A stretch of 64,000 nucleotides of DNA from Methylobacteriaceae bacterium (GCA_947444195.1 CANEZL010000006.1:62001-126000), one strand, 5' to 3'; positions 1-8,522 are shown, counted from the stretch's first letter. Made by a program: numbers and translations. Notes: generated by a model not told the origin, from the sequence alone.

Positions 1-466
1 GGGTCTCCCAGGCGAGGTTCAGGCCGTCGAAGCCGGCATAGCGCCGCTCCAGCCGCGTCACGATGCGCAGGGCCTGTGCGTTGTGGTCGAAGCCGCCGAA
101 GGGCGCCATGCAGGCGTCGAGCGCGTCCTCGCCGGTATGCCCGAAGCAGGTGTGGCCGAGGTCGTGGCTCAGCGCCAGCGCCTCGGCGAGATCCTCGTCG
201 AGGCCGAGCGAGCGGGCGAGCGCGCGGGCCACCTGCGCCACCTCCAGGGTGTGGGTGAGCCGGGTGCGGTAGTGGTCGCCCTCGTGGTGCACGAAGACCT
301 GGGTCTTGTGCTTGAGCCGCCGGAAGGCGGTGGAATGCACGATGCGGTCGCGGTCGCGCTGGAAGTCGCTGCGGGTGGGCGAGCCGGGCTCCGGGATCAG
401 GCGTCCGCGCGTGCGGGCCGGATCGGTGGCGTAGGGCGCCCGCCAGCGCTCACCGGGCGGACGCAC
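1..466 (-). CDS. dgt: Deoxyguanosinetriphosphate triphosphohydrolase-like protein, N-terminal part
   Basis: Cytosolic HD-domain enzyme of the dGTPase family, which removes triphosphate from dNTPs. The reading frame runs off the left edge, leaving about 155 N-terminal residues. It shows the family block [20 protein letters not shown], then [12 protein letters not shown], the metal-binding HD in ALSHDLGH, and [20 protein letters not shown]. The loop after the HD motif reads HTCFGHTG where many family members have HPPFGHTG or HTPFGHTG. I chose a GTG start at 466 because AGGGAGG lies five bases upstream and the frame begins [12 protein letters not shown]. An upstream ATG at 506 is in another frame that stops quickly. 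It is divergent from erpA, an arrangement common in Rhizobiales. Identity is secure; the exact substrate is not. Confidence 0.93.
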   Translation of the reverse strand, partial: MRPPGERWRAPYATDPARTRGRLIPEPGSPTRSDFQRDRDRIVHSTAFRRLKHKTQVFVHHEGDHYRTRLTHTLEVAQVARALARSLGLDEDLAEALALSHDLGHTCFGHTGEDALDACMAPFGGFDHNAQALRIVTRLERRYAGFDGLNLAWET

Positions 467-623
467 GCCGCCTCCCTGTTCCCGCCGCCTCGATGAGCGT
501 CCGCATGGTTCCCCCTCGCGCACCGCGTTGCGGTGCCCCGCCTGCATCCATATCTTGGGGCGATGCGGCGCACGGCAATCGCCGGGCGCGCGCGGTGCAC
601 AGCTCTCCGGTTCGCAGAAGCCC

Positions 624-995
624 ATGACCGAAGCGACGATGACCGAAGCGACGACGATCGAACCCGCGGCGACCGAGGTCGTCCTCACTTCCCGCGCCGC
701 CAAGCGGATCAACGAGATCATGGGGGCCGAGCCGCCGGGCTCGTCCCTGCGCATCTCGGTGAACGGCGGCGGCTGCTCCGGCTTCTCCTACGCCTTCGAC
801 ATCGCCCGGGACCGGGCGGACCAGGACGTGGCGATCGAGCGGGACGGGGCGACCGTCATCATCGATCCGGTCTCGCTGGAATACATGGCCGGCTCGACCA
901 TCGATTTCGTCAACGACCTGATCGGCCAGTCCTTCAAGATCGTGAATCCCCTGGCCACCGCCTCCTGCGGCTGCGGCACCTCCTTCTCGATCTGA
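624..995 (+). CDS. erpA: Iron-sulfur cluster insertion protein ErpA (A-type carrier)
   Basis: Cytosolic A-type carrier that receives a Fe-S cluster from the assembly machinery and passes it to apo-enzymes. The 123-residue product carries the three conserved cysteines of the HesB/IscA family, one in [10 protein letters not shown] and two in the C-terminal [10 protein letters not shown]. An in-frame ATG at 528 would add 32 residues that look non-coding, so I place the start at 624. The N terminus [11 protein letters not shown] is a five-residue duplication, and a second ATG at 639 is an alternative start. The gene is divergent from dgt. ErpA is preferred over IscA because of this dgt-adjacent context, which is inference. 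Confidence 0.93.
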   Translation: MTEATMTEATTIEPAATEVVLTSRAAKRINEIMGAEPPGSSLRISVNGGGCSGFSYAFDIARDRADQDVAIERDGATVIIDPVSLEYMAGSTIDFVNDLIGQSFKIVNPLATASCGCGTSFSI

Positions 996-1002
996 CCGCC
1001 GC

Positions 1003-1036
1003 CGATCCGTCGATCGTGATCGATCCGTCGATCGTG
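1003..1036. repeat. Tandem 16-bp direct repeat after erpA
   Basis: Two perfect copies of CGATCCGTCGATCGTG start 18 bases apart (1003 and 1021) and are followed by a partial third, CGATCCGTTG. Each contains the palindrome CGATCG. The repeat begins eight bases after the erpA stop. No terminator-like U tract is present and the function is unknown. Confidence 0.8.
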
Positions 1037-1197
1037 GGCGATCCGTTGCGCGCGCATGACAGGTGCGGGCCCGCGCGCGTCGCGGCGCGGTGCCGCGATT
1101 GCGCGCCGCCGCGAAGTGCGGCACGGATGAGGGCGGCCGGCATGCGGGCCGTCCGCCTCCCCCATCGCATCTCGCCGTCGGCGATCCGGACACGATC

Positions 1198-3114
1198 ATG
1201 AATCATCCGAAAGGCTGCGCCCGGCTCGGGCAGGGCCGCGCCCGGCTTGGTCTTGGTCGTGCCCGTCTCGCACGGGCGGTCGCGGCGCCCGCCCTCGCTT
1301 GGTCCCTCGCCCTGCCGGGAGCCGCCGGCCTCCTCGCCGTCCCCGCCCCCGCGCAGGAGGCGGCCTCCGCGGTGCAGGACGTGACGCTCGCCGACGTGCT
1401 CCTGCCGCTCGGCGGCACGCAGGTGCGGGCGCCCAAGGTCACGGTGAGCGGCACCCGCCTCTCGAAGGACGAGCTCACCGCGCTCCTGCGCGCGGACGCG
1501 CCCGAGCCCTGGCCCGCCCGCCTCGCCCGGCTGGAGGCGTCCAGCATCTCGGCCCCCGTCCTCATCGCGGAACGGCTCGGCCCCGGCGCGGCGCGCCAGA
1601 GCGTCACCTACCGCGAGGTCACCGCCCGCGACGTGCGGGCCGGGCGCATCGCCGAGCTGACCTCCTCCGGCGCGGCGCTCACGGCGGGCGAGGGTCCCGA
1701 GACCGGCACCGGAACCTACGGGCCGATCCGGGCGACCGACGTGGACCTCGCCGCCCTCGCCCGCCTCTACGCGGTGCCCGGCGACGGCAAGGGCACGGTG
1801 CAGCGCCTCTACGCCACCGTCCAGGTCTCGGACGTGGTCTACAGCGATCCGTCGGGCACCACGGTGAAGCTCGGCCGGCTGGAGGGCCGCGACCTCGGCG
1901 GCCGGCAGGTGCCGGCCGGCTGGAGCGGCGCCCTCGACGCGGTGGTGGCGGGGCTCGCCGCCGTCAGCCCGGAGCCGGAGGCCGCCCCCCTGCCCCCGGC
2001 CGAGCGCGCCAAGCTCGCGGCCGCGGCGGCCGACCTCATCGGCGCCCTCGACGTGGGTTCCCTGGAGGCCCGCGACCTCTCCTTGAGCGAGACCGAGGCG
2101 GACGGCCCGATCCTCATGGAGATCGGCCGCCTCACCTATGCCAGCGGCCCGGAGGCGGGCCTGCGCCTGGAGGGCCTCGCCTTCACGCAGGGAGCCAAGC
2201 GCGCCCGCCTCGCGCGGCTCGCCCTCACCGGCGTCTCCCTGGCGCCGACCATCGCGACCCTGCGCCGCCTCGCCAAGCCCGAGACGGTGGCGGGCGAGGA
2301 CGAACTGCGCCGCCTGATGCCGGCCATCGGCGCCGTGACCCTCCAGGAGATGACCCTCGACCTGCCGGGCGAGGCCAAGCCCGAGCCCGCTCCCAAGGGC
2401 GCTGCGAGAGACCCCAAGGCCCCGGCCCCGGTTCCCCCCGTCACCCACGTGGCGCTCCGCGACGCGGCGGTGAGCTTCGGCCCCCTGCGGGACGGCGTGC
2501 CGACCGCGGGCCGCTTCAGCCTGTCCGGCCTCGTCCTCCCGGCGGCGAGCGTGGCCGAGGCGCCCGTGCTCGGCGCGCTGCCGGGCTACGGCTACCGCGA
2601 CCTCGACCTGACCTTCGTGGCCGACCTCGCCTGGGACGAGGCGAAGCGCGAGGTGGCCTTCAAGGAGGTGACGCTGTCGGGCCGCGACATGGGCAGCCTG
2701 CGGCTCGCCGGCACGGTCGGCGGCATCGGCCCCGAGATCCTCTCGGCCAAGGTCCCCGCCTCCCAGCTCCTGATGTTCACGGCGAGCGCCAAGACCCTCG
2801 ACCTCACGGTGGAGAATACCGGCCTGTTCGAGCGCTTCATCGCCGCCCAGTCGAAGAACCTCAGCCTCAAGCCGGAGGAACTGCGCCAGGAATATGTCAG
2901 CGCCAGCCAGTTCGGCGTGCCGGTGATCCTCGGCGGCTCGAACGGCGCCAAGGCGATCGGCGCCGCGATGGCCCAGTTCGTGACGAAGCCCGGCCGCCTC
3001 GTCCTCTCCGCCAGGGCCAAGACCGAGGCGGGGCTGGGATTTGCCGACTTCGCCTTCGCCCGCTCGCCGGCCGCGATCCTCGACAAGATCGACGTGGACG
3101 CCAAGGCGGAGTGA
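1198..3114 (+). CDS. Exported protein of unknown function, 638 aa
   Basis: I do not recognise a named family. The start at 1198 gives an arginine-rich N terminus built on a short repeat (RLGQGRARLGLGRARLARA). A hydrophobic signal segment follows, ending VPAPAQEA at about residue 55, so export to the periplasm or outer membrane is likely. The mature part is rich in repeated beta-type phrases such as LEGRDL, LEARDLSLSE and VTLSGRDMGSLRLAG, each describing amphipathic strands. This resembles AsmA- or YdgA-like envelope proteins in texture only. Alternative in-frame starts exist upstream (1063), but they lengthen the product with low-complexity residues. It stands alone, convergent with the ABC importer downstream. 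The C terminus includes KAIGAAMAQFVTKPGRLVLSA. Confidence 0.85.
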   Translation: MNHPKGCARLGQGRARLGLGRARLARAVAAPALAWSLALPGAAGLLAVPAPAQEAASAVQDVTLADVLLPLGGTQVRAPKVTVSGTRLSKDELTALLRADAPEPWPARLARLEASSISAPVLIAERLGPGAARQSVTYREVTARDVRAGRIAELTSSGAALTAGEGPETGTGTYGPIRATDVDLAALARLYAVPGDGKGTVQRLYATVQVSDVVYSDPSGTTVKLGRLEGRDLGGRQVPAGWSGALDAVVAGLAAVSPEPEAAPLPPAERAKLAAAAADLIGALDVGSLEARDLSLSETEADGPILMEIGRLTYASGPEAGLRLEGLAFTQGAKRARLARLALTGVSLAPTIATLRRLAKPETVAGEDELRRLMPAIGAVTLQEMTLDLPGEAKPEPAPKGAARDPKAPAPVPPVTHVALRDAAVSFGPLRDGVPTAGRFSLSGLVLPAASVAEAPVLGALPGYGYRDLDLTFVADLAWDEAKREVAFKEVTLSGRDMGSLRLAGTVGGIGPEILSAKVPASQLLMFTASAKTLDLTVENTGLFERFIAAQSKNLSLKPEELRQEYVSASQFGVPVILGGSNGAKAIGAAMAQFVTKPGRLVLSARAKTEAGLGFADFAFARSPAAILDKIDVDAKAE

Positions 3115-3125
3115 GCGGGGCCGCC

Positions 3126-3899
3126 TCAGGCGGCGATGATCCCCGGATGGCGCGCGGCGAGGTCCTGCCGCGTCGCCTCCGCCCAGGCCCGGTCGCGCCG
3201 GCCGCGGGGGCGGTCGAGCACCACCTCCGCCACGAGGCTCGCCGGGCGGGCCGAGAGCAGCAGCAGCCGGTCGGCGACCGCGATCGCCTCGGCGACGTTG
3301 TGGGTCACCATCAGCGCGCTCATGCCGCGTTGGTCCACCGTGTCGACCACGAGGCCGCGCAGGGCCGCCGCCGCCGCGTCGTCGAGGGAGACGAAGGGCT
3401 CGTCGAGGACGATGAGGCGCGGGTCGTCGGCGAGGGCCCGGGCAAGCGACACCCGCCGCTGCATGCCGAGCGACAGGGCGCCCGGATAGCGTCCCCGCCA
3501 GGCGGCGAGGCCGAGCCCCTCGAACAGGGCGTCGAGGTCGCGCCCGCGCCGCTCCCGCGGCATGGCCAGCCGCACGTTCTGCTCCACCGTCCGCCAGGGC
3601 AGGAGGCGCGGCTCCTGGAAGACCATGCCCGGCCGCGCGCCGGTCCCTTCGGGATCGGGCTCGACGCTGCCCTCGTAGTCGGGGTCGAGCCCGAGCAGGA
3701 TGCGCAGCGTCGTCGACTTGCCCGCCCCCGAGGGTCCGATCAGGCAGACGATCTCGCCTTGGGCGACCGCGAAGGCGAGGTCGCGCACCGCCTCGACGGG
3801 CTCGGCGGAGGCCGGGTGGTAGACCTTGCGCCGGATCGCGACGCGGACGACCGGGTCGGCGTTTCCGGCGGCGGTCACTCTATCGCCAGCGGCGGACAT
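3126..3899 (-). CDS. NitT/TauT-type ABC transporter ATP-binding protein
   Basis: Cytosolic ATPase of an importer in the nitrate/sulfonate/taurine class, 257 residues. Walker A is GPSGAGKST (about residues 54-62), the Q loop is in MVFQEPRLLPW, Walker B is LIVLDEPF and the switch histidine is in VTHNVAEA. The signature motif reads LSLGMQRRVSLARAL, so the usual LSGGQ is altered at two positions. SsuB/TauB-type proteins often read LSGGMRQR, so only the first glycine replacement is unusual. Its start overlaps the end of the permease gene by 20 bases, which implies translational coupling in the order binding protein, permease, ATPase. The substrate cannot be read from sequence. Confidence 0.93.
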   Translation of the reverse strand: MSAAGDRVTAAGNADPVVRVAIRRKVYHPASAEPVEAVRDLAFAVAQGEIVCLIGPSGAGKSTTLRILLGLDPDYEGSVEPDPEGTGARPGMVFQEPRLLPWRTVEQNVRLAMPRERRGRDLDALFEGLGLAAWRGRYPGALSLGMQRRVSLARALADDPRLIVLDEPFVSLDDAAAAALRGLVVDTVDQRGMSALMVTHNVAEAIAVADRLLLLSARPASLVAEVVLDRPRGRRDRAWAEATRQDLAARHPGIIAA

Positions 3900-4617
3900 G
3901 CGCTTCGAGCCGCTGGAGGAGGAGGATGTCGATGGCGATCATCACGCTCATGAACACGAGGCTGTAGCCGATGATCGCCGCCACGTCGGTGCTCTGCACG
4001 AAGTAGAAGTTGATGGCGAAGCCGACCCCGTTCGGGCGGCCGAGCAGCTCGATCACCAGCACGATCTTCCAGGCGAGCGAGAGGCCCGAGCGGGCCGCGG
4101 CGACGACGTAGGGCTGGAGCTGGGGCACCAGCACGTGGGCGATCCAGGTGCGGCGGTCGAAGCGGTAGGTGCGGGCCATCTCCTCCAGGCCCGGATCGAG
4201 CTGGCGGGCGCCCTCGCGCAGGATGACGGCGACGGTGGGCAGCTTGTTGAGCACCACGGCGAGCACGGCCGCGCTCTCGTTGAGGCCGACCCAGATATAG
4301 GCCAGCACCGTGATCACCAGCGCGGGCGTGTTGAGCAGCACGAGGAGCGGCGTGTCGAGGACGAGGTTGGCGCGGCGCGAGCGGCCGAGCGCCACCCCGA
4401 GCAGGACGCCGAGCAGCATGGCGAGCCCGAAGGAGATGCCGACGCGCGCGAGCGTCACCCCGACGTTCCGGAACAGGTCGCCCCGGGCCGCCTCCGCCTG
4501 GACGAAGGCGGCCACCGCCAGCGGGGTGGGCAGCAGCCGCGAGCCGGCCCCCTGCGCGGCGACCTGCCAGGCCGCCAGCAGCACGGCGAGGGAGGCGATG
4601 CGGGCGAGGAGGTTCAT
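3880..4617 (-). CDS. NitT/TauT-type ABC transporter permease
   Basis: Inner-membrane permease of about 245 residues with roughly six hydrophobic segments. It belongs to the binding-protein-dependent transport family. The EAA-type loop that contacts the ATPase is in the stretch ILREGARQLDPGLEEMARTY (about residues 132-151). The N-terminal helix MNLLARIASLAVLLAAWQVA is followed by SRLLPTPLAVAAFV, typical of SsuC/TauC relatives. It is the middle gene of a three-gene operon, 30 bases after the binding-protein gene, and overlaps the ATPase gene. With its partners it should import a small anionic or sulfur- or nitrogen-containing solute; identity unknown. Confidence 0.92.
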   Translation of the reverse strand: MNLLARIASLAVLLAAWQVAAQGAGSRLLPTPLAVAAFVQAEAARGDLFRNVGVTLARVGISFGLAMLLGVLLGVALGRSRRANLVLDTPLLVLLNTPALVITVLAYIWVGLNESAAVLAVVLNKLPTVAVILREGARQLDPGLEEMARTYRFDRRTWIAHVLVPQLQPYVVAAARSGLSLAWKIVLVIELLGRPNGVGFAINFYFVQSTDVAAIIGYSLVFMSVMIAIDILLLQRLEAHVRRWR

Positions 4618-4647
4618 GCGGTCCGGGGTCCCGGCGCGCGGTCCGCG

Positions 4648-5646
4648 TCAGCCATTCCGGGTCGCGTCGAGATAGAGGTCGGGCGGCAGGGCGGTGCCGG
4701 TGCCGACGAGGCGCTCCCCGCCGAGCCGCTGCATCACCGCGTAGAGCCGCTCGCCGTCCCCCCGCTCCTCGGCGATCGGGCGGCGCGGGATGCCGGCGAG
4801 GAAGTCGCGCTTCAAGGCCTCGTAGGTGGCCTCGTTCTCGGCGGTCATCAGGGGGCGCACGATCTCCCAGGTGCCGGGGTCTGCGGCCAGCATGTCCTTG
4901 GCGGCCCGCGAGGCGCGGGCGAAGGCGGCCACCACCTCCGGCCTGTTCTGCGCGCTCGCCCCGTCCACGAGGTAGCCGATCAGGGCCACCGATCCGGTGG
5001 CGCCGAAGGCGCGCATGATGTCGTCGGCGCCGATGAGGCGGCGGAAGCCCTTGGCCTCGAGGCGCGCGCAGTAGGTCCAGTAGGTGAGCGCCGCGTCGAG
5101 GGCCCCCTGCTCCAGCTTGAGCGTGATGAGGGGCGGCGCCCCGTAGGCGAGCTCGGCCCTCGTCTCGAGGTCGAGGTCGGCCGCGTCCCGGGCCTGGGCC
5201 TTCAGGAGGAGCCAGTTCTTGTCGAGGGGGCCCCCCGCCACGCCGAGGCGCTTGCCGGCGAGGTCCCGCAACTCGCGGATCGGGCTGTCGCCGGGCACCA
5301 TCACGGCGCCCTCCGTGGTCGAGTAGGGGATGAAGCGGACCTTGCGGCCCTCGTTGCCGAGGCGGGCCGCCCAGAGCAGGTCGCCGACGATGGCGTCGAC
5401 CTGGCCGCCCATGAAGGCGATGCGCGCCGCGTCGTTGCCGGCGAGCTTGACCATCTCCAGGCTGAAGCCCTGCGCCGTGTCGAGGCCGCGGGCCTTGATC
5501 ACCGCCGCCTCCCAGGCGACGGTGCCGAAGGGCAGGCTGCCGAGGCGGAACACGGGAGAGGCGGCCTCGGCCGGGCGGCCGAGGGCCGCCGCGAGGACGG
5601 GCGCACCGGCGAGCGCTCCGGCGAGCAATCCGCGCCGTGACAGCAT
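4648..5646 (-). CDS. ABC transporter substrate-binding protein (NitT/TauT type)
   Basis: Periplasmic binding protein, 332 residues. The N terminus MLSRRGLLAGALAGAPVLAA resembles a twin-arginine leader with one arginine pair, and cleavage is probably after RPAEAA. The core follows the SsuA/THI5-like two-lobe pattern: LGSLPFGTVAWEAAVIKARG near the N terminus, then VDAIVGDLL and RDLAGKRLGVAGG in the middle. The start at 5646 is chosen over an upstream one at 5718 because it puts the leader at residue 1 and has GGGAGAAGG-like purine-rich sequence before it. It is first in the importer operon. The divergent neighbour is a pterin dehydratase gene, and the 244 bases between must hold both promoters. 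Ligand unknown. Confidence 0.9.
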   Translation of the reverse strand: MLSRRGLLAGALAGAPVLAAALGRPAEAASPVFRLGSLPFGTVAWEAAVIKARGLDTAQGFSLEMVKLAGNDAARIAFMGGQVDAIVGDLLWAARLGNEGRKVRFIPYSTTEGAVMVPGDSPIRELRDLAGKRLGVAGGPLDKNWLLLKAQARDAADLDLETRAELAYGAPPLITLKLEQGALDAALTYWTYCARLEAKGFRRLIGADDIMRAFGATGSVALIGYLVDGASAQNRPEVVAAFARASRAAKDMLAADPGTWEIVRPLMTAENEATYEALKRDFLAGIPRRPIAEERGDGERLYAVMQRLGGERLVGTGTALPPDLYLDATRNG

Positions 5647-5890
5647 GGCGCCTTCTCCCTGCGTTCTTGTCGAAAGCTTCGGGCGGCCAGCCTGAGGCCG
5701 GCGTCCCGCCCGCGCCATTGCCAGAAGGTCTTAGGGCGCGCGCCATCCCCCGTCCACCGCCTGGGGGCGGTGCCGGCCCATCGCCCCGAGCGATGGGCGC
5801 CTGCCCTCGGCGCGGTGCCCGAGCCCCTGTCTTGCGCGGGCGGCGGGGCCGGGGCACCCTCTTCCGGTGATCTGATGAGGGGGAACGAGC

Positions 5891-6268
5891 ATGGCCGAAC
5901 CGCGCGAGGGCGTTCTGGACGAGGCGACCGTGGCGGCGCGGCTCGCCGCCGAGTTGCCGGCGTGGCGCTACGAGGACGGCTGGATCCGGCGCACCTACAA
6001 GACGGCGGGCTGGAAGAGCACGCTGATGGTGATCAACACGGTGGGCCACCTCGCCGAGGCCGCCTGGCACCACCCCGACCTCACCGCCTCCTACGCCTGG
6101 GTCGAGGTGCGGCTGATGAACCACGCCGCCAAGGGCATCACCGAGAAGGATTTCGCGCTGGCCGCCAAGATCGAGGCGGTGGTGGGCTGGCAGCCGGGCG
6201 CCGAGGGCGGTCCCCTGGAGGGCACGCCCACCGATCCGCGCTTCGCCTACATCAAGTACGATCGCTGA
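5891..6268 (+). CDS. phhB: 4a-hydroxytetrahydrobiopterin dehydratase (pterin-4a-carbinolamine dehydratase)
   Basis: Small cytosolic enzyme, 125 residues, that dehydrates 4a-hydroxytetrahydropterin to quinonoid dihydropterin during cofactor recycling. The family active-site pattern is complete: E-AAW-HHP, then a tyrosine six residues on, a histidine in LMNHAAKG, and an aspartate in ITEKD. A GGGGGAACGAGC-type ribosome site precedes the ATG. No phenylalanine hydroxylase gene is adjacent. In methylotrophs such proteins may also serve other pterin or molybdopterin roles, so the physiological partner is open. The symbol is a family name. Confidence 0.9.
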   Translation: MAEPREGVLDEATVAARLAAELPAWRYEDGWIRRTYKTAGWKSTLMVINTVGHLAEAAWHHPDLTASYAWVEVRLMNHAAKGITEKDFALAAKIEAVVGWQPGAEGGPLEGTPTDPRFAYIKYDR

Positions 6269-6292
6269 CGGCGCCCGGACGGGGCGCGGCGC

Positions 6293-6514
6293 TCAGTCGC
6301 TCCCCTTCACCCGGCGGCACTCGGTCTTCAGGTAGGCGGTCCTGCCGATCTCCTCGCGCAGGTCGGTGCGGGCGATGATCTCCTGCCAGCCGTTGGTGCA
6401 GCCGAGCTCGTTCGCGACGCGCACCTTGCGCACCTCGATCGCCCGGTCGTCGGTGCAGGCCTCCTGCGCGAGGCCGTTGGCGCAGACGAGGACCACGGCG
6501 ATGAAGCTGTTCAT
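6293..6514 (-). CDS. Small secreted protein of unknown function
   Basis: The 73-residue product starts MNSFIAVVLVCANGLAQEAC, a short hydrophobic leader with a probable cleavage site near GLAQ-EA. The mature part has three cysteines (EACTD, LGCTN, TECRR) and mixed charge, so it could be a periplasmic disulfide protein. It lies 24 bases from the convergent pterin dehydratase gene. I do not recognise a family. Codon position bias looks coding, with G/C at most third positions and no competing long frame with known domains. Confidence 0.7.
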   Translation of the reverse strand: MNSFIAVVLVCANGLAQEACTDDRAIEVRKVRVANELGCTNGWQEIIARTDLREEIGRTAYLKTECRRVKGSD

Positions 6515-6520
6515 GGGGAT

Positions 6521-6582
6521 GGTGCCCGAAGCGTGGCGGAGGGATGCTGCCCGAAGCGTGGCGGATGCTGCCCGAAGCGCGG
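6521..6582. repeat. Three tandem copies of a 20-bp motif
   Basis: The motif GATGCTGCCCGAAGCGTGGC occurs at 6543 and 6562 (one mismatch), with a partial copy TGCCCGAAGCGTGGCG at 6523. It sits just upstream of the small secreted protein gene (minus strand), so it may affect that promoter. Confidence 0.8.
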
Positions 6583-6613
6583 CGCGTCCGGGGGAGATAG
6601 GGCGCCGGCCGCC

Positions 6614-7471
6614 TCACCCCACCTCCGCCACGAGATCGGGCCGGAAGCTCGTGCCCTCCACCGGGTTCGCGAGCCAGCGGCAGCGCCCGATCCGCAGGTC
6701 GTGCCCGGCGTGGAAGTGGCCGGAGATCCAGAGATCGGGCCGCGCGTCGTCGGGAAGGTCGTCGAGCACCGTGGTCGCGTAGAAGGCCGGCACCCACCAG
6801 GGCACGCCGGCGGCGCCGCGATAGGCCTCCGCCGCGCGCGGGCTCGCCGGGTGGTGGGTGAGCGCCACGGTCGGCCCGTCATGGGGCACGGCGAGGGCCG
6901 CCAGCAGCGCCGCCCGCTCCCGGGCATGGGCGGCCATCGCGTCCGCCGGCTGCCAGGGCGTGCCGTCCGCCTTGCGGATCGAGCCCCGGTACTCCCGCGA
7001 GCCGGTGACGGGATCGGTCATGCGCGCGGCGGCGAAGGCCACCGGATCGGCCGGGCGCTCGGGGGCGTCCGCGTCGAGCCAGAGGCCGGCAAGCGACCAG
7101 TCGCTCCACAGGGTCGTGCCGACGAAGCGCACCCCGTCGAGGATGCAGGACCCGCCCCCCTGCAGCAGGTGGATGCGGGCGCCCCCCGCGTTCAGGCGCG
7201 CCACCTCGGCCTCCAGCGCCGCCAGGAGTTCGGGGGCGCTGCGGGGATCGCCGGCGGGCGCGTAGTGCTCGTGGTTGCCCGGCACCAGGACGATCGGCCG
7301 CCCCTCCGCCAGATGCAGGAGCGCGGCGAGCCCCCGCTCGGGCCGGCCCTCGTGGAGGTCGCCCGCGCAGGCCAGCACGTCGAAGGGCTCCGTCGGCGGC
7401 GGGATCAGATCGAGCCGGCGGCGCTCCAGGTGGAGGTCGGAGATCGGGAACAGGCGCATCGGAGAACGCAT
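6614..7471 (-). CDS. Metallophosphoesterase
   Basis: Calcineurin-like phosphoesterase of 285 residues. It has all the usual metal-binding blocks: ISDLHLE near the N terminus, CAGDLHEG, the GNHEH motif in VLVPGNHEHY, THHPAS in the middle and the C-terminal SGHFHAGHD. These ligate two divalent metals. The substrate, a phosphomonoester or diester, is not predictable. An ATG at 7471 overlaps the stop region of the upstream gene (TGACATG) and has AGGA ten bases before it. ATG 7459 is an alternative. Co-transcription with the cation efflux gene is likely from the one-base spacing. Confidence 0.9.
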   Translation of the reverse strand: MRSPMRLFPISDLHLERRRLDLIPPPTEPFDVLACAGDLHEGRPERGLAALLHLAEGRPIVLVPGNHEHYAPAGDPRSAPELLAALEAEVARLNAGGARIHLLQGGGSCILDGVRFVGTTLWSDWSLAGLWLDADAPERPADPVAFAAARMTDPVTGSREYRGSIRKADGTPWQPADAMAAHARERAALLAALAVPHDGPTVALTHHPASPRAAEAYRGAAGVPWWVPAFYATTVLDDLPDDARPDLWISGHFHAGHDLRIGRCRWLANPVEGTSFRPDLVAEVG

Positions 7472-7472
7472 G

Positions 7473-8081
7473 TCACGCGTCCTGCGCCGCGCGGGCGGCC
7501 CGCCGCTCGGCCTGGGCCGCGCGGAAGACGTCGCCGGCCGCATCGGCGTTGAGCACGGCGATGCCGGCGGCGGCCACGAGGTCCGGCCAGGGGGACGGAT
7601 AGAGGGCGGTGACGAGGCCGGCGGCGATGATGGCGAGGTTGGCGTAGGCGTCGTTGCGCGCCGAGAGATAGGCCGCCCGCGTCAGGCTGCCCGAGCCGTG
7701 GCGGTGGCGCGCGAGCATCATCGCGCAGGCGAGGTTGACGGCGAGCGCCCCCAGGCCGGTGAGCGTCAGCGGCAGCGGGGCCGGCGCCACGAAATCCGAG
7801 GCCTTCTCCCAGGCGGCGTAGGCGGTGGCGAGCGCCGGCACGAGCAGGATGCCCGCCATCACGGTGCCGAGCCGCGCGCGGTTGGCCGCCGACCAGCCGA
7901 GGCCCGCGAAGATCAGCAGGTTGATCGCCGCATCCTCCAGGAAGTCGAGGCTGTCGGCGATGAGCGCCACCGAGCCGATCGTCAGCGCCACCGCGATCTC
8001 GATGCCGAAATAGCCGAGGTTCAGCCCGGCGACGCGGGCGACGACGGGGCGGAGCGCGGGAGAGGCGTCTGGCTTGGTCAC
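7473..8081 (-). CDS. Cation diffusion facilitator family transporter
   Basis: Inner-membrane protein with about six hydrophobic segments, related to CDF metal/proton antiporters that export Zn, Fe, Co or similar ions. The first metal-site helix reads ALIADSLDFLEDAAINLL. The second candidate site is YLSARNDAYANLAII, where CDF members usually have an aspartate or histidine pair. At about 202 residues it consists of the membrane domain alone and lacks the cytosolic C-terminal domain of longer CDFs. I chose a GTG start at 8081; a TTG at 8150 in the same frame would add 23 poorly structured residues. It is followed by the metallophosphoesterase gene. Confidence 0.82.
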   Translation of the reverse strand: MTKPDASPALRPVVARVAGLNLGYFGIEIAVALTIGSVALIADSLDFLEDAAINLLIFAGLGWSAANRARLGTVMAGILLVPALATAYAAWEKASDFVAPAPLPLTLTGLGALAVNLACAMMLARHRHGSGSLTRAAYLSARNDAYANLAIIAAGLVTALYPSPWPDLVAAAGIAVLNADAAGDVFRAAQAERRAARAAQDA

Positions 8082-8150
8082 GGGGCTCGTCCGGGAGGGC
8101 GGCGCCTCTCTCGCCCGGGAAGCGGCCCCTGTCGAGGGCGCTCCCGGCAA

Positions 8151-8522
8151 TCAGCTCCGGCGTTCCTCGCGCCGGTCGCGCGCCGCGGCGAGCGCGCCCT
8201 GCCGCGGCCTCTCGCCCCGGACGGGCTGATCCGCCCGCTTCTTCTTCTTCGTCTCGGGCTCGTCCGGCTGCGGCGCCTCGTCCATGGCCGGGATCGCGGC
8301 GGGCGGCGCCTCCTCGGGCGGCGGGCGCAGGGTGAGGTAGGCGCGCCGGCCGAGGCGCATCAGCCCGTCGACGGCGAAGGCCCCGAGCGCGCAGACCAGG
8401 CAGGCCGCGGCGGCGGCGACCCGGTGCGGATCCTGCGGCTCGCCGAGCATCAGCGTGACGAGGCCGCCGAGCGCCAGGGCTGCGCCGATCCATCCGAGCG
8501 AGAGGGGAGCGATGGCCTGCAT
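8151..8522 (-). CDS. Two-helix membrane protein of unknown function
   Basis: The product, 123 residues from the ATG at 8522, has hydrophobic segments at about residues 5-22 (LSLGWIGAALALGGLVTLML) and 30-50. A charged, proline-rich cytosolic tail follows with KKKKRADQPVRGERPRQG. I do not recognise a family. It precedes the CDF gene on the same strand and may share its transcript. A longer reading from 8666 is possible but begins with sequence unlike coding DNA. Confidence 0.65.
   Translation of the reverse strand: MQAIAPLSLGWIGAALALGGLVTLMLGEPQDPHRVAAAAACLVCALGAFAVDGLMRLGRRAYLTLRPPPEEAPPAAIPAMDEAPQPDEPETKKKKRADQPVRGERPRQGALAAARDRREERRS

Noticed and set aside
3875..6124. A 749-residue minus-strand frame over the ABC importer operon
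   Set aside because: Out of frame with three well-defined transporter genes on the same strand; Arg/Pro-rich.
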